Made by a program: the position numbers and the translations under genes
Source of the DNA: Ricordea florida
Lineage: Eukaryota; Cnidaria; Anthozoa; Corallimorpharia; Ricordeidae
Direction of reading: 5' to 3'
Assembly: GCA_949710005.1 (NCBI GenBank)
Contig: OX453273.1
Location: forward strand, 177,001 to 241,000
DNA length: 64,000 nt
In this document: positions 45,201 to 57,544 of the stretch, piece by piece
Numbering within the stretch: the first letter of the stretch is position 1
Layout: every line of letters starts with the position of its first letter
Notes under the pieces: generated by a model
The model's database searches: none
Seen by the model: only the letters and a program-made list of their open reading frames with translations
What the model was told of the DNA's origin: nothing

Positions 45201-46997
45201 GGGTCTGTACATTTCGCTGACCCCCAGTCCATGGACTACCACGATGGACTACCAGAATGGACTACCCTGATGGACTGGTAAATGGGCTACCTAGATGGAC
45301 TACCTATTTGGACTACCTAAAAAAAACACTAAAAAATACCGAGAAAAAAATAGAAAGAAAATATCCCTAAGTTGTTTGCTTTGATCGTTTCACAATGAGG
45401 ACGTTGACAAAATGTATTGCTTTGGCCGTTTTGAAGGATACAACTTCTGGAGCAAGACCACTTAGAGGTATCAGGAAACAGCTTCCACACGGCATTATCA
45501 CCTCAACCCAGTTTGCACCAGGTTGAGGCAGGCTGAAAGTCCTCTAAGAATCAGTTCTGAAAACATCCAAATCAGTCCCCACCTTCGCACAGTTATAAAG
45601 GAGCGCTTCTCTTATAATCTAATTTAGAGAGTACCTTGAATTAATTTTTTGCACAGTAAATGTCCATACTCCCCCTCGCAGAAGGGATTGGAAATTCCGT
45701 GGACCAAAGACCCAAAAAATTAAAGCAATGTATGAAGCTAAATTAGAATTTCCGGAGGAGTGGGGGGTCATAGGGCAAATCCCTTCGGGGGGGGTGTGGA
45801 TTTTCTGGTGCCACACATTGTATTTTTGGTACACAACTTGAAATTTGAACTTCTATTGTTTTGCATTTTTAAAAATCTAGTGTCACATGCACATTTGGCT
45901 GCCTAAGGTACCATCTTGCTGATATACTCTGTGCTTTTGAGAAGGGAGAAAACGATGTCTCCAGCATGTTTTTGTACCCTTGTTTTTTCATATTTACATT
46001 GTTCACAAGTAAGTGCTTCTGCAGACATTGTGCATCAGAACTGAAACTTTTGCTTGTGAAGAGTAGTAACCTTACAACAGGAAATGGGATAGTTGATATT
46101 TACAGCATGGTTTTAGAGTGATTTGATTTCACCTGTGAAACAACATCTAGCAATTAGTGCGTAAACGTCACAACTAAGAAAACAATAGAATTAGTGTTAA
46201 TACTATGTTAAAGTGAAGTTAGCGCTAGCGTTTAAGTAAAACCACTCCAACCCTCCAAGTTTATTTTTTTACCTTAGTGGTCATTTGGCTATCGACTGCT
46301 TGAATTTGGTCTCTAGTGAAAACTTTTAGTCGCTAAATTAAGCTCAAGTTTTCAATAATTCTTCTCTATTTTAGTCGCCAGGCTGGGGACTTTGGTTCCA
46401 ATTTAGTCCCCAACTTGTAGGGTTGCACTCCACACCCTTGTTTTGTTCATATTTACATCGTGCACACGTTAGTGCTTCTGCAGACATTGTGCATCAGAAC
46501 TGAAATGTCTTCTTGTAAATAGTAGTTGTGTTACAACAGGAAATGCGATCCGAAAATGTGGTTGTTATTTTCAGCATGTCTTTATAACTTTGTTTTGTTA
46601 ATATTTACATTGTGCACAAGTTAGTGCTTCTGCAGACATTGTGCATCAGAACTGAAATGCCGTCTTGTGAGTAGTAGTAATGGTACCACAGGAAATGCGA
46701 TATGAAAGAAATAAATGTATTTTGTTATGAAGGAATTTGTTTCCAATATTGATATATACTTGAGCGGTTTTCCTATTGTTTTTTGGCCTTTCATCAAAAC
46801 CAAATTTCTCCACAATATTAATGCATGATCAAGAGAAAAGTTTGAGAATAAAGAAAATGATCACAAAAGGAAAAATGGTTTGATCTTTTTAAAATTCTCC
46901 CTGTGTTATGGCTATTAGCATGGGCTCCTGCTATTAGATGTTACAGAGTTGTTTCCTTGGTGTTGTTTGACTGGGGGTCAGCGAAATGTACCGACCC
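45201..46997. mobile_element. 1.8-kb DNA element with inverted ends GTACATTTCGCTGACCCCCA
   Basis: The ends GGGTCTGTACATTTCGCTGA and (inverted) GGGTCGGTACATTTCGCTGA share 23 further bases beginning at GTACATTT. Inside the left end lies a 13-bp tandem repeat (ATGGACTACCNNN, about 7 units, 45228-45318), and further in are three copies of a 125-bp unit. I see no transposase and no convincing target duplication, so the superfamily is open. Confidence 0.75.
45960..46701 (+). repeat. Three copies of a ~125-bp unit
   Basis: Copies at about 45963-46090, 46430-46548 and 46574-46701 share TAGTGCTTCTGCAGACATTG and TGCATCAGAACTGAAA and end in ACAGGAAATGCGAT. They lie inside the element 45201-46997. Confidence 0.85.
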
Positions 46998-47143
46998 ATA
47001 AAGAGTAGGGGACGTAGTTCCCGGTGTTGTGGTTTGGCCTTTGGGTTGGCGCTTCACACAGAGATAACCTCATTGCGCCTTTCCCCCTTCGACAGAATTG
47101 TCCAAGGAAAAATAAATAAGTATGTTCTATGTTCTATGATCTC

Positions 47144-47659
47144 TCATTTTATCTGCTTCATCACTTGTTGAAGCTGCAAGCGATGCATGCTTATTTTCAC
47201 CGTGCAAGGTTTGAAGCGAGTGCAACAGCTCCCGAACAATTCATCCCGTCGCTCGTCGATCTCCTGTAGTTTTGCCGTGGCATTTTCCTTGTTTGGCGTT
47301 TTCGTCGATAATTTCGCCGCTAATTCGTTCAGAAGTTTCGTAATAATTGTCTCGAGGGTTCTTTTTTCTTTCTTTAACTCTTCTATTTTTCCATCCATAA
47401 TTCCTCCAGCTTCAGTTCTCGATGGACTTCCCGCCAAATGTTTCCAATTTGGAACGAGTCCCTTGCAAATTCCACAATACAGGTTCCAATTAGTCCAGTT
47501 ATTACACCAAAACGAATATCCGGCTCGAAGGGCCAAAAATGAAGATTCTATTGCAAGACTGTAAGCTCCTAACAAAACAAAAACTATCCCGACAAATCTC
47601 GAGTCAAGTTCCATCGAAGAGTTCGAGTTTAACAACGTCCCATCCTCAACACGTGGCAA
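47144..47659 (-). CDS. Hypothetical small membrane protein with coiled coil
   Basis: Not recognised. The ORF has 171 codons; a second ATG (47611) would give a protein starting MELDSRFVGIVFVLL, whose hydrophobic stretch up to 'SLAIESSFLALRAGYSFW' could be a signal anchor or transmembrane segment. A Cys/Trp-rich piece 'FWCNNWTNWNLYCGICKGL' follows, then a predicted coiled coil 'KIEELKKEKRTLETIITKLL' to 'KLQEIDERRDELFG'. It is divergently oriented to the D-serine dehydratase-like gene, about 620 bases from its ATG, so a shared promoter region is possible. The codon pattern is less AT-biased than the flanks and the ORF is intact. A single-exon host gene is likely but unproven. Confidence 0.5.
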   Translation of the reverse strand: MPRVEDGTLLNSNSSMELDSRFVGIVFVLLGAYSLAIESSFLALRAGYSFWCNNWTNWNLYCGICKGLVPNWKHLAGSPSRTEAGGIMDGKIEELKKEKRTLETIITKLLNELAAKLSTKTPNKENATAKLQEIDERRDELFGSCCTRFKPCTVKISMHRLQLQQVMKQIK

Positions 47660-48281
47660 TTGTCAGGACGTACATAATGCAAGGCAACTCGACAAAGCGG
47701 GGACGAAACGCTCGCAAGGGATCGACAACACGCTCGCAAATGATCAAGAATTGTAAAGAGGTTCGCGAAGGGTGATGCCATTTGGTGCCATTTGTAGTGT
47801 AAAGAACATGAGATTGAGGCTCCTGATTTCAATTATCAATCTTAAATTTTATCGAAAACGTTAAATGCTAAACTATCGAAATTTACATGATTTCATATGT
47901 GGATGATGAAGACCACATTTTTACTTGATTGTTTGGATCTTATACATCATATTAGACATATTACGAGTGATATAGTTAACAAAACTATACACAAAAGCAG
48001 GAGCGAATAACCCTGACAAAAGTCAGGACCCCATCACGGGGTCCTGTTTTAGCTCATAAAGTTATGTTTGTTTTCAATCAGCGAAAAAAGAAAAACGGGG
48101 GCAGCTTTAGTGAGTACGTAGTCGACTTGGGTAATCAACTTTATAAAGGAATGCACGGTAAAACGACGCGACCGAGTGGAATGGAACTGATCGTTGGAAC
48201 CCGGGCCTTTCGCAATTTCTTGGGAACAAAGTCAGGTCACGCAATAAATTACCTACGAGATACAGTCATACAGCACTGGAA

Positions 48282-51200
48282 ATGTCCACAAAAGTAAGGG
48301 ATTTAAGGACTCCAGCTTTCCTTGTGGATTTGGAGAAAACGAAAATCAATTCAGAAGCCATGATAGAAAGATGCAAAAGACTTGGAGTTGTGTTGAGGCC
48401 TCACATGAAAACACACAGGACTATGTGAGTATAGTGAAATTGAATACGAGATCAGTGGAGATTATATTTTAACCTTTCGTGAAGCGTTTACTTCAGGGTC
48501 AGTTCCTTCCTATCGCTAATTTTTGTAAAGGAAGGCAGTAGTAGTGTTTTATTGCTAGAAATAAACTGATTAAACCGTTTTTCGTTTATCGTGACCATCA
48601 CAACCGAATCGTCAACTGGAGGCCAACAAACAAAGCATGAGCAATGAAACGCAGCAGGGAGCGGGAAGGGACGATAAATTAGGTCAAAGTACAGTGCGAC
48701 CTCTATAAGCCGCCACCTATTAAAGCGGCCACCGTCTGTTAACTATGGGGGGCCAAATGTCCAAAAATTATTTTTGGCAATTATATGAAAATTATTTAAA
48801 AATTATTTAGACACATGTTATTATTTCAGACCATGCTGTTATCTTTTGTGTCCTTTGTTTTAAACAATGACTTCCCCTTCGATCATTTCTTTCATACAAT
48901 CTGAGCTTGCTCTTACATGATTTAAAACCACTGTTTGCCTCTATCACACGTTATTTAATACAATTGACTTCCCCTGTTTATATTCTTTCAAACAATAATT
49001 GCCAGGCAAATTCCTTGTTTCAAACAATGTGGCATTACCTGCAAAATTATTTGAAACCATATATTCTGACACGACTCGTTGTTTCAAACAATGTAAATCA
49101 TGGTTTGATATAATTCATGCCGTTAGAGGGAACTCATGGTTTGATATAATGCATGGTTTAATATAATTCATGGTTTGAAATAATTTATGGTTTGAAATAA
49201 TTCATGGTTCGATATACCGGTAATTCATGGTTTGAAATAACTCATGGTTTGATATAATTCATGGTTTGATATAATTCATGGTTTGATATAACTCATGGTT
49301 TGATATAATTCATGGTTTGAAATAATTCATGATTGTTACTGCTTGCTGCTGGCCATTATCGCTGTTGTCAGGCTGACCATGAGACTGGATGCAACTCATG
49401 ATTGTCCGACTTATAGCCGTTGCCATGTCTTGGGCGAAATTGGAAAACAGCATTTTCACAAAAAGCTTGTAAGAAAATCTAGCGTAGTTGACGAGGCTCA
49501 CGACGGTGACAAGTCAGCAAGAAACATTATCGCAAAAATTACTTTATATGAAAATTACTCTATATGAAACCATAAATTATATCAAACCTTGAATTATATG
49601 AAACCGTGAATGATATGAAACCGTGAATGATATGAAACCGTGAATGATATGAAACCGTGAATTATATGAAACCATGAGTTATTTCAAACCACGAATTATA
49701 TCAAACCATGAATTACCGTATTTTCCGGTGTATAAGTCGAACCGGTGTATAAGTCGACCCTACTTTTTGAGCCTTAAAATTAAGATTTTCTTGATTTCAG
49801 GAGTAAAAATGGAGTAAAAAATTGTTTAAGATAATGTTGAAAAATGAGTCTTGCTTGTCTTGCAGAACATCTTTGAGGCCACGCATCAAATTCAACAGAA
49901 CGATCGCATCCATCGTGTAAGATGCGAACTTGAGAACTGTGTTAATAAAAAAAATTGAACGATTTAGCCTGAAATTGTTAAAATACCTGTGTTTAAAACA
50001 GTGGTCACTACTTTTATGAGACATTTTGAAGCTTTTTTTGACCGAGGAACACCCAAAACGTAAGAAAGAAGCCAGAGAAACGAGTCTGTAAACAAGCCTC
50101 CATCTTGGTTTACCTTAGTAACCAGGCAATAAAAACCAACCCAAGAGCACTGGTAACAACATGGAAGCACGTGCTTCAGAAATTCGCGCGTAATGAATCG
50201 AAACCACCAATATCCCTTCTTCCCCTACCAAAACTAAAAGAAATTGAAACTGGTATTATATTTACAATGATTTAATATACTTAAAGCTATGTTACACAGT
50301 ATATACAAAGCGGATTTAAAATTCTACACACTTGATAAAAAAATTCCATCACATGCTTTGTCTGCCTCAGTCTGACGAACTGCCAGTGAGCGAATGTTCG
50401 TTCAAAAATGCTATATGTTACAATTCTATATAGAAAGTTGATGTGAAATGCTAATAAAGAAAATCTTAATCACATTATTCTATGGCTTATTGGCTGAGTA
50501 CGAAACTACTGAATCAGTCTCGCAACAAAAGGATGTCTAAAATCCATCAAAATCGTCCTCATCGCCGCTGTCTCCGAACAAGTCGCGCCATTGTTCCTCT
50601 GTCAGTCTGTCATCGTAAACGTGTTCATCGTCCATTTCATCATCTTCGTCCAGTGCGGTGATCGAAGCAGTAGACTGTTCATCCACATCCTCCCATAAGA
50701 TGTCATCCTCTGTGCCATCAATTGCATTAGAAATGCCACACTTCTGGAATGATCGGGCAACCATTTCTGCAGGAAGGCTTTTCCATGCTTCATCGACCCA
50801 TTGGCACATGGTACTGAGCGATGCCGCCTTGTCGTTTCCACCAGCAGTGTGCTCTTTCTCCCCCTCGATCATCCAGGTCGTCCACTGCCGATCCTTGAAA
50901 GGCTTGTTCAGACTTACATCCAGGGGTTGCAAAACGCTGGTCAGCCCGCCTGGTATGACTGCGATGTCAGTGTTCGTTTATTTTACGTGTTTTCACTTTG
51001 GAGTCTATTGTTATGCTGATGAAGTGTTATGTTTTTCACCCGGCGATTTTTGGCCGGTGTATAAGTCGAGGTCGATTTTTTGGACTGATTTTCAAGACTT
51101 AAAAGGTCGACTTATACACCGTAAAATACTAACTCTACTAACTATGATCAAACCATGAATTATATCAAACCATGAATTATTTCAAACCATGAATTATATC

Positions 51201-54200
51201 AAACCATGAATTATATCAAACCATGAATTATTTCAAACCATGAATTATATCAAACCATGAGTTATATCAAACCATGAGTCATTTCAAACCATGAATTATA
51301 TCAAACCATGAATTATTTCAAACCATGAATTATATCAAACCATGAATTATATCAAACCATGAGTTATATTAAACCATGAGTTATTTCAAACCATGAATTA
51401 TATCAAACCATGAATTATATCAAACCATGAATTATTTCAAACCATGAATTATATCAAACCATTAGTTCCCTCTAACGGCATGAATTATATCAAACCATGA
51501 TTTACATTGTCTGAAACAACGAGTCGTGTCAGAATATATGGTTTCAAATAATTTTGCAGGTAATGCCACATTGTTTGAAACAAGGAATTTGCCTGGCAAT
51601 TATTGTTTGAAAGAATATAAACAGGGGAAGTCAATTGTATTAAATAATGTGTGATATAGGCAAACAGTGGTTTTAAATCATGTAAGAGCAAGCTCAGATT
51701 GTATGAAAGAAATGATTGAAGGGGAAGTCATTGTTTAAAACAAATGATGCAAAAGATAAAAGCATGGTCTGAAATAATAACATGTGTCTAAATAATTTTT
51801 AAATAATTTTGATATAATTGCCAAAACTGATAATTTTTGGACATTTGGCACCCCATAGTTTTGTACACGGCCACTTCCTAAAGTCCCCAGTTATTTGTCA
51901 GTAAAATGCTGTATTCGATACCTCTATTCAATGGCCACCTCCATTAAGCAACCGCGGTCACCTTTTTGTTGTTGCAAAGTCATTATTTATTGCTTTTTTA
52001 ATTAAGCGGTCAGCAAAGGTCTAAATTTTGTTTCATGATTCATTTGAATATTCATGTATTTCTTCACGTATTTAACTCTTTTCAAAAAGCATTTTGCTGT
52101 ATAGAGTCAATAAATCACGTTGACTGCCATTTCTGCTCAATTTATATTTTACTTCTAGTCTACGTCTATTGAGCGGCCAACCTCTTTTAAGCGGCCACTT
52201 TTCCAAGTCCTGAGGATGGCCGCTTAATATAGGTCGCACTGTAAACACCCTGAGGAAACAGAGCACACTACCGCTCACAAGCGGTCATTTATTTTACTTT
52301 CATGCATAATCATTATCGTATTAATTGTTAGAGAACTTAAGATTGACTAGAACGATTTTTTTTTCGCTGCCACAGTTTATTGCGTGTAACTATAAAGTAT
52401 TTTACACGCGCGTAGAATTTACTGATCTGGGTTGGGTTGGTCAAAGCCCGATTAACCTAGGATTACCGAGAATTTTGATTTTAGGTTGGTAATTTTCGGT
52501 GAGGGTTTCTGTTGATATTGTTTTTCCTTCAGTTTTGACTTTGAATAATCTGAAACTAGATAAAACATAAACAGTCAAAAACGTTTTTATACACGAAAAA
52601 TAACTACTTTGGTTAACTTTTAAACCTGGGTTGGCGCTATCCGGCTTTTGAACAACCCGGCCTTGGTAATTATACGTATTTGCGTGTAATTTCACGCGTA
52701 TACGTGTATTTAAATTGGAGGAAGAAGCCTTCGCTATTCATACACGCATTTGCCAGTATTTTGCAAAGCAAATTGCTAGCTGCTATCTTGCATTCGTAAC
52801 ACGTTACTTTCAATGTTCACAACGAAAAGAAGTAAAATAAAAAAGTCATTAAGCACTGCATAAACTAGTGAAATAGTGTACAAATGAGCAATAAATATCA
52901 AACGAATACCGTAAATCCTCGACAACAATATTTACACTTATAATTTACACTGGTGAAAATTTTATTGAATTGACCCTGACATTGAAAACTTATATAAGGT
53001 TGTGATTTGATGTCTCCGTTATTTTCTCCTAGGGAAGCTGGGGCTTTAATGACAAGTGGAAGTAAAAGGTGCATTTGTGTATCAACTTTGTCAGAAGCAG
53101 AATTTTATGCCAGCGGTGGTTATGATGACATCACCTATGCATTTCCGCTCTCTCCCGACAAAGTCCCTCAGGCTGCGGATCTGATATCAAGGCTTGAAGA
53201 GTTCCACGTGTTAGTGGACAATCACATTATTCTTGATGCAATCCTCAGTCACACTCTTCCTGAAGGAAAGAAGTGGTCTGTGTTCTTAAAAGTAAATTGT
53301 GGATACGATCGAGGTAAATCTTAAACACAGTGTCTTTAAGATCCGAGAAGTGATTCTCTTTAGTGAGACAAACGGACTGACACACAGACCAACTGCCAGG
53401 CAGACAGACCAACAGACTGACAGAAGGACCGACTGAGAGACAGACAGACCAACTGAAAGACCGACCAACCTACAGGCAGATAGATCTACGGACAGACAGA
53501 ATAACTGACAGACAGACCTACCTAAAGACTCCCTTAACAGACAAACTCAGAAAAGGTAAATTGGAGTTCTCTCAATGGGACTGGAACCTAAAACATTTCG
53601 ACTTCAACTGAGAGAACTCGGGTTTCCTTTTCCGAGTTTACCTTAGCCTGTCCCAGGCCCTCCTCAGATGGTATGAGGGGGTCTCAATTGCAAGCCGAGC
53701 GGGAAAAAAATGTCGTCATTGTAAATCACTTAAGTCGTCTCAAAATCGAATTTCGTTTTGCATCGCGATACAAACATGTTAAAAACATGAGCTAGTATTT
53801 GAGACGACATTATCGCAAAATAATGCCGCCTTACGAGCATTGAAAAAGATTGCTAAGTTTGCGATACTCTAATATTGCTTTTGTCTTTTGTAATTCAAGT
53901 TATGTCCCATGAAGGGTCATTTTGTCTTTATTGACAGCTGGGGTTTGGTATGATGAGCCAGAGAGTATTAAACTGGCGTGTGACATTACTTCAAAGAGTC
54001 ATATAACATTCAAAGGACTTTACATTCACGAGGGAAATGCTTATGATAGCCAAGGAGAAGAAGAAATAAAGAAGCATACTGCTGAAAGTTTTAAGAGGCT
54101 GAACAGCTTCGTGAAAAGGTATAGAATAGAAATATTGCTTAGTGCCTCGGAATAACGATGTTCAGTTAATATCATTGCCTGCAGGGTCAACCCTGAAAAA

Positions 54201-57200
54201 AGCTTGGCTTGAGTTCATTTTAATAGGACATAGGGGTGATTTATTGAAATACTTGCTGATAGAGTCTTGACCATTGAACCCTTTCACTCCTACTTTTCCT
54301 TACAACATCAGTCAAAAGCCCATAACCATAAGCGTTCTTGTACGCGGATAGAATCCAATTCGCTATTCAAAATCAGTCACACGTCGCCATTGCTCGTTTG
54401 AATGTGCATTCATTGATATGCCGTGAAAAGTACAATGAATTTTACACCTAGGTAGGTAAAACTATTGCTGAAAAGGAACATGTTTTGACCGAAACGCTTG
54501 GCTTTATCGCGCAGTCTGACATCAACAGCCAGAGCAATGAACATATGAACGAATGCAACAGTCATCAGGTATTCCATTTTAGACCTGTTACAGAGCAAGA
54601 AACTCTAAAGGCCGATGCACGCGAGGGGTTTTGCCCCCGGAGCATGCTCCAGGGGCACGCTCCGGGAGCAAAGCTCCTCCGTGTGTACCAACGATTTCAT
54701 GGGTATACTTCATCCTCGGGAGCAGAATTTCCACCCCACAAAATGCTCCACGATATTTAACCGGTTAAATATTTGGGAGCAAGCTCCCGGGGCAAATTGA
54801 GCAAACTTGAAAACGCTCCCTCGTGTGTACTGACACTTTTTGTTGCGCGGGGATTAATACGGCAAATGTAACACATTAACCAATCAAATTAGGCAGTATT
54901 TCCACCCACAATTCCTTTGGAACCCTTCACTCGTGCTTCAACATGGCGTCCAAAATCCGTCTGAATCTTCCACGGACAGTTCTCGAAAAATAGTATAAAA
55001 AGCCCCTTTCTCCTGTCTTCTCAGAAGCCAGAAGCGAGCCCATGTTTTCCTGGCAACTTTTTTACTAACTGATGAGTCTTCTTCAAGCATCATCATCATC
55101 AAAAGAATCAACTTTTTCTGTTTTGATCTGGACCGCAAGGAAGTCGCCATGTTTAGTTTTAAACTAGTTTCCAAACCCTCATCTAGTGAATATCAGCTAT
55201 CCCACACCAAGTTTCTTTCGTTTGCTCCCTCGTGTGTATCATAACATGGAGCACGCTCCCGCAGTATGACCCCTCGTGTGTACCATAACATGGAGCACGC
55301 TCCCGCAGTATGACCCCTCGTGTGTACCATAACATGGAGCACGCTCCCGCAGTATGACCCCTCGTGTGTACCATAACATGGAGCACGCTCCCGCAGTATG
55401 ACCCCTCGTGTGTACCATAACATGGAGCAAGCTCCCGCAGTATGACCCCTCGTGTGTACCATAACATGGAGCACGCTCCCGCAGTATGACCCCTCGTGTG
55501 TACCATAACATGGAGCACGCTCCCGCAGTATGACCCCTCGTGTGTACCATAACATGGAGCACGCTCCCGCAGTATGACCCCTCGTGTGTACCATAACATG
55601 GAGCAAGCTCCCGCAGTATGACCCCTCGTGTGTACCATAACATGGAGCACGCTCCCGCAGTATGACCCCTCGTGTGTACCATAACATGGAGCACGCTCCC
55701 GCAGTATGACCCCTCGTGTGTACCATAACATGGAGCACGCTCCCGCAGTATGACCCCTCGTGAGTACAGGCCGTGCAACATGAGCCTGGAGCATGCTCCG
55801 GGAGCAAAACCCCTCGTGTGTATCGGCCTTAAGGATAGTGAAGGATCTTCCGTCGAACAAGGCTTCAGGGGCTGACAAAGTTACTGCCCGAATACTAAAA
55901 GATAGCCGCCTTCCTGTTACGCCACCATTACTCACTAATTTAATCAACGGTTCTTTTCGATCCGGGGTTTTTGCAGACTCGTGGAAATTGGCAGAAGTAA
56001 TACCATGCATCAAAGATAAAGAGAGCGATTGAGATGATCCATCAAACTCTCGTCCTATCTTACTCTTGCCAATAATATCGAAGGTCTGTGAGAGAGCTGC
56101 GCATTTACAACCAGAGTGATTTCTACAAGATCATTCCATCATACACCCTCTTCAAAGTGGCAACAGAAAATCACATTCTACGGAGATCGCGCTTCTTCAT
56201 TTTACAGATGAAAAGAATATGGATGAATAGCGCATATCAGTTGTAGTATTGCTTGACATGACAAAAGCTTTGGACAGCATACGACACGATATACTTCTAG
56301 CAAAGCTCCGTAGAATTAAATCTCTTCATCTGCACTTGCTTGGTTCAGTAGTTACCTATCTGGCCGTAAGCAAGTAGTGAGGATCGGAAATGCCCTTTCA
56401 GAGCAATCAGAGCTAAGCTGCGGCGTCCCCCAGGGATCCATCCTGGGTCCTGTGTTATTTACCTTATACGTCAACGAGCTGTTGTCTATTCCCAATCACT
56501 GTCAATCAATGGGATACGTTGATGATGCTAAATTACTTCTTGCCTTGCCACCAAACCAAAGTACTCATGCAGTTTCTATGCTAAACGATGATCTCAGGGA
56601 GATTACCAAATGGTTAGGCAGAAACTCGTTATTACCCAACCCTGACAAGACTAAACTTTTGCGGATCGGAGTACCTCAGCTCACAAAGACTCTACCGATC
56701 CTAGCTGTAACCCTAATGGGTAAAAACATTAAACTTGTCACAACAGCGAAGGACCTCGGAGTCTACATCGACAATAGCTTGAATTACAATAACCACATTA
56801 ACAAAATTTCTTCAAGCTGTATCTTCAAGTTAATTATGATAAATCGTATAAAATACCTTCTTGATAAAAAAAAAAACTATCATACTGCTAATTCATTCCT
56901 TTTTCTTTAACGAACTACTGTATTGCTCCTCAGTATGGGGTAATACCTCAAAGAAAAACATTATAAAGTTGCAACTTCTACAAAACTTTGCAGCAACAAT
57001 TGTCCTTGGTCGTAAGAAATACGATCACATCTCTGAAGGCCTAAAATCATTAGGACGGTTGGACATCAGCCATAAACTCAAGTTTAACACCTGTTTCATG
57101 ATGTATAAGTGCCTCAATGAAGGCGCTTCTGTGTACCTATCAGAGAGGTTTAAGAAGCGCTCTGAGATCCATAGTCGAACCACAAAAAACCTGTAACGAC

Positions 57201-57504
57201 TTGGACCTGATCAAATGTGGGCAATGATCCTTTACCTATCGTGCGCGTGGAGCCAAGACACCACTGACATGGAACGAGCACCTAAACCATTAGAAATGCT
57301 ACCTCGTTAATTGATTTTAAAAAGAATTTAAGGTTTAAATTTTACTTGTCCATACATTTTTAGCTATTTTTATTATATCTCATTTTAAGTCCACGTTAAT
57401 ATTATTGTAACTAATTTATTTATAGTGGTTGTTTTTATATTGTAGCTGAAAAGCCCTTTAGGGGGAGCTTCAATTAACGTATGTATGTATGTATGTATGT
57501 ATGT

Positions 57505-57544
<40 letters not shown>

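Larger units (their letters stand above)
49565..51480 (-). repeat. Tandem ATTATATCAAACCATGA array, right arm, split by pogo insertion
   Basis: Units run from 49565 to 49715, stop at the pogo element, and resume at 51132 to 51480. The left part includes a GAAACCGTGAATGATAT variant run of its own. Confidence 0.9.
48741..51860. mobile_element. Foldback-type element with ~600-bp inverted arms
   Basis: Left arm 48741 to about 49330 and right arm about 51130 to 51860 are inverse copies, beginning AACTATGGGG and continuing base for base through AAATGTCCAAAAATTATTTTT. A 68-codon ORF in each arm (48907-49113 plus, 51485-51691 minus) differs at only 3 residues. The inner part of each arm is an array of TCATGGTTTGATATAAT units. 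A unique core of about 240 bases (49333-49575) lies between. No transposase is seen. Confidence 0.9.
48692..52241. mobile_element. Outer TA-flanked MITE hosting a foldback element
   Basis: The ends CAGTGCGACCTCTATAAGCC and (inverted) CAGTGCGACCTATATTAAGC are flanked by TA (48690-48691, 52242-52243). Subterminal AAGCGGCCACC words recur at both ends. Its own sequence is only about 430 bp (48692-48740 and 51861-52241); the rest is later insertion. It lies in intron 1 of the D-serine dehydratase-like gene. Confidence 0.88.
54420..57480 (+). mobile_element. CR1/jockey-like LINE, interrupted by Harbinger element
   Basis: Plus-strand coding pieces run 'FHFRPVTEQETL' (to 54605), then beyond the insertion 'KDLPSNKASGADKVTARILK', 'DSWKLAEVIPCIKD', 'GVPQGSILGPVLFTLYVNEL' and the active site 'MGYVDDAKLLLAL', then 'LLPNPDKTKLL', 'LGVYIDNSLNYNNHI' and 'LLYCSSVWGNTSKKNI'. 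Stops and shifts near 56030, 56100, 56230 and 56870 inactivate it. The 3' end is GAAAAGCCCTTTAGGGGGAG followed by an ATGT microsatellite. Confidence 0.9.

Noticed and set aside
48064-48297. 77-codon ORF before the D-serine dehydratase-like start
   Set aside because: Out of frame with the gene, without a recognised motif; probably 5' leader or promoter sequence.
50658-51158. 166-codon plus-strand ORF
   Set aside because: Antisense shadow of the pogo transposase tail.
49090-51480. CRISPR-like look of regularly repeated short units
   Set aside because: Units are contiguous with no spacers, and the sequence is eukaryotic; it is the subterminal array of a foldback element.
55183-56013. 276-codon minus-strand ORF and two overlapping ones
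   Set aside because: Product of the 44-bp minisatellite; all three frames are open for the same reason and the sequence is a simple repeat.
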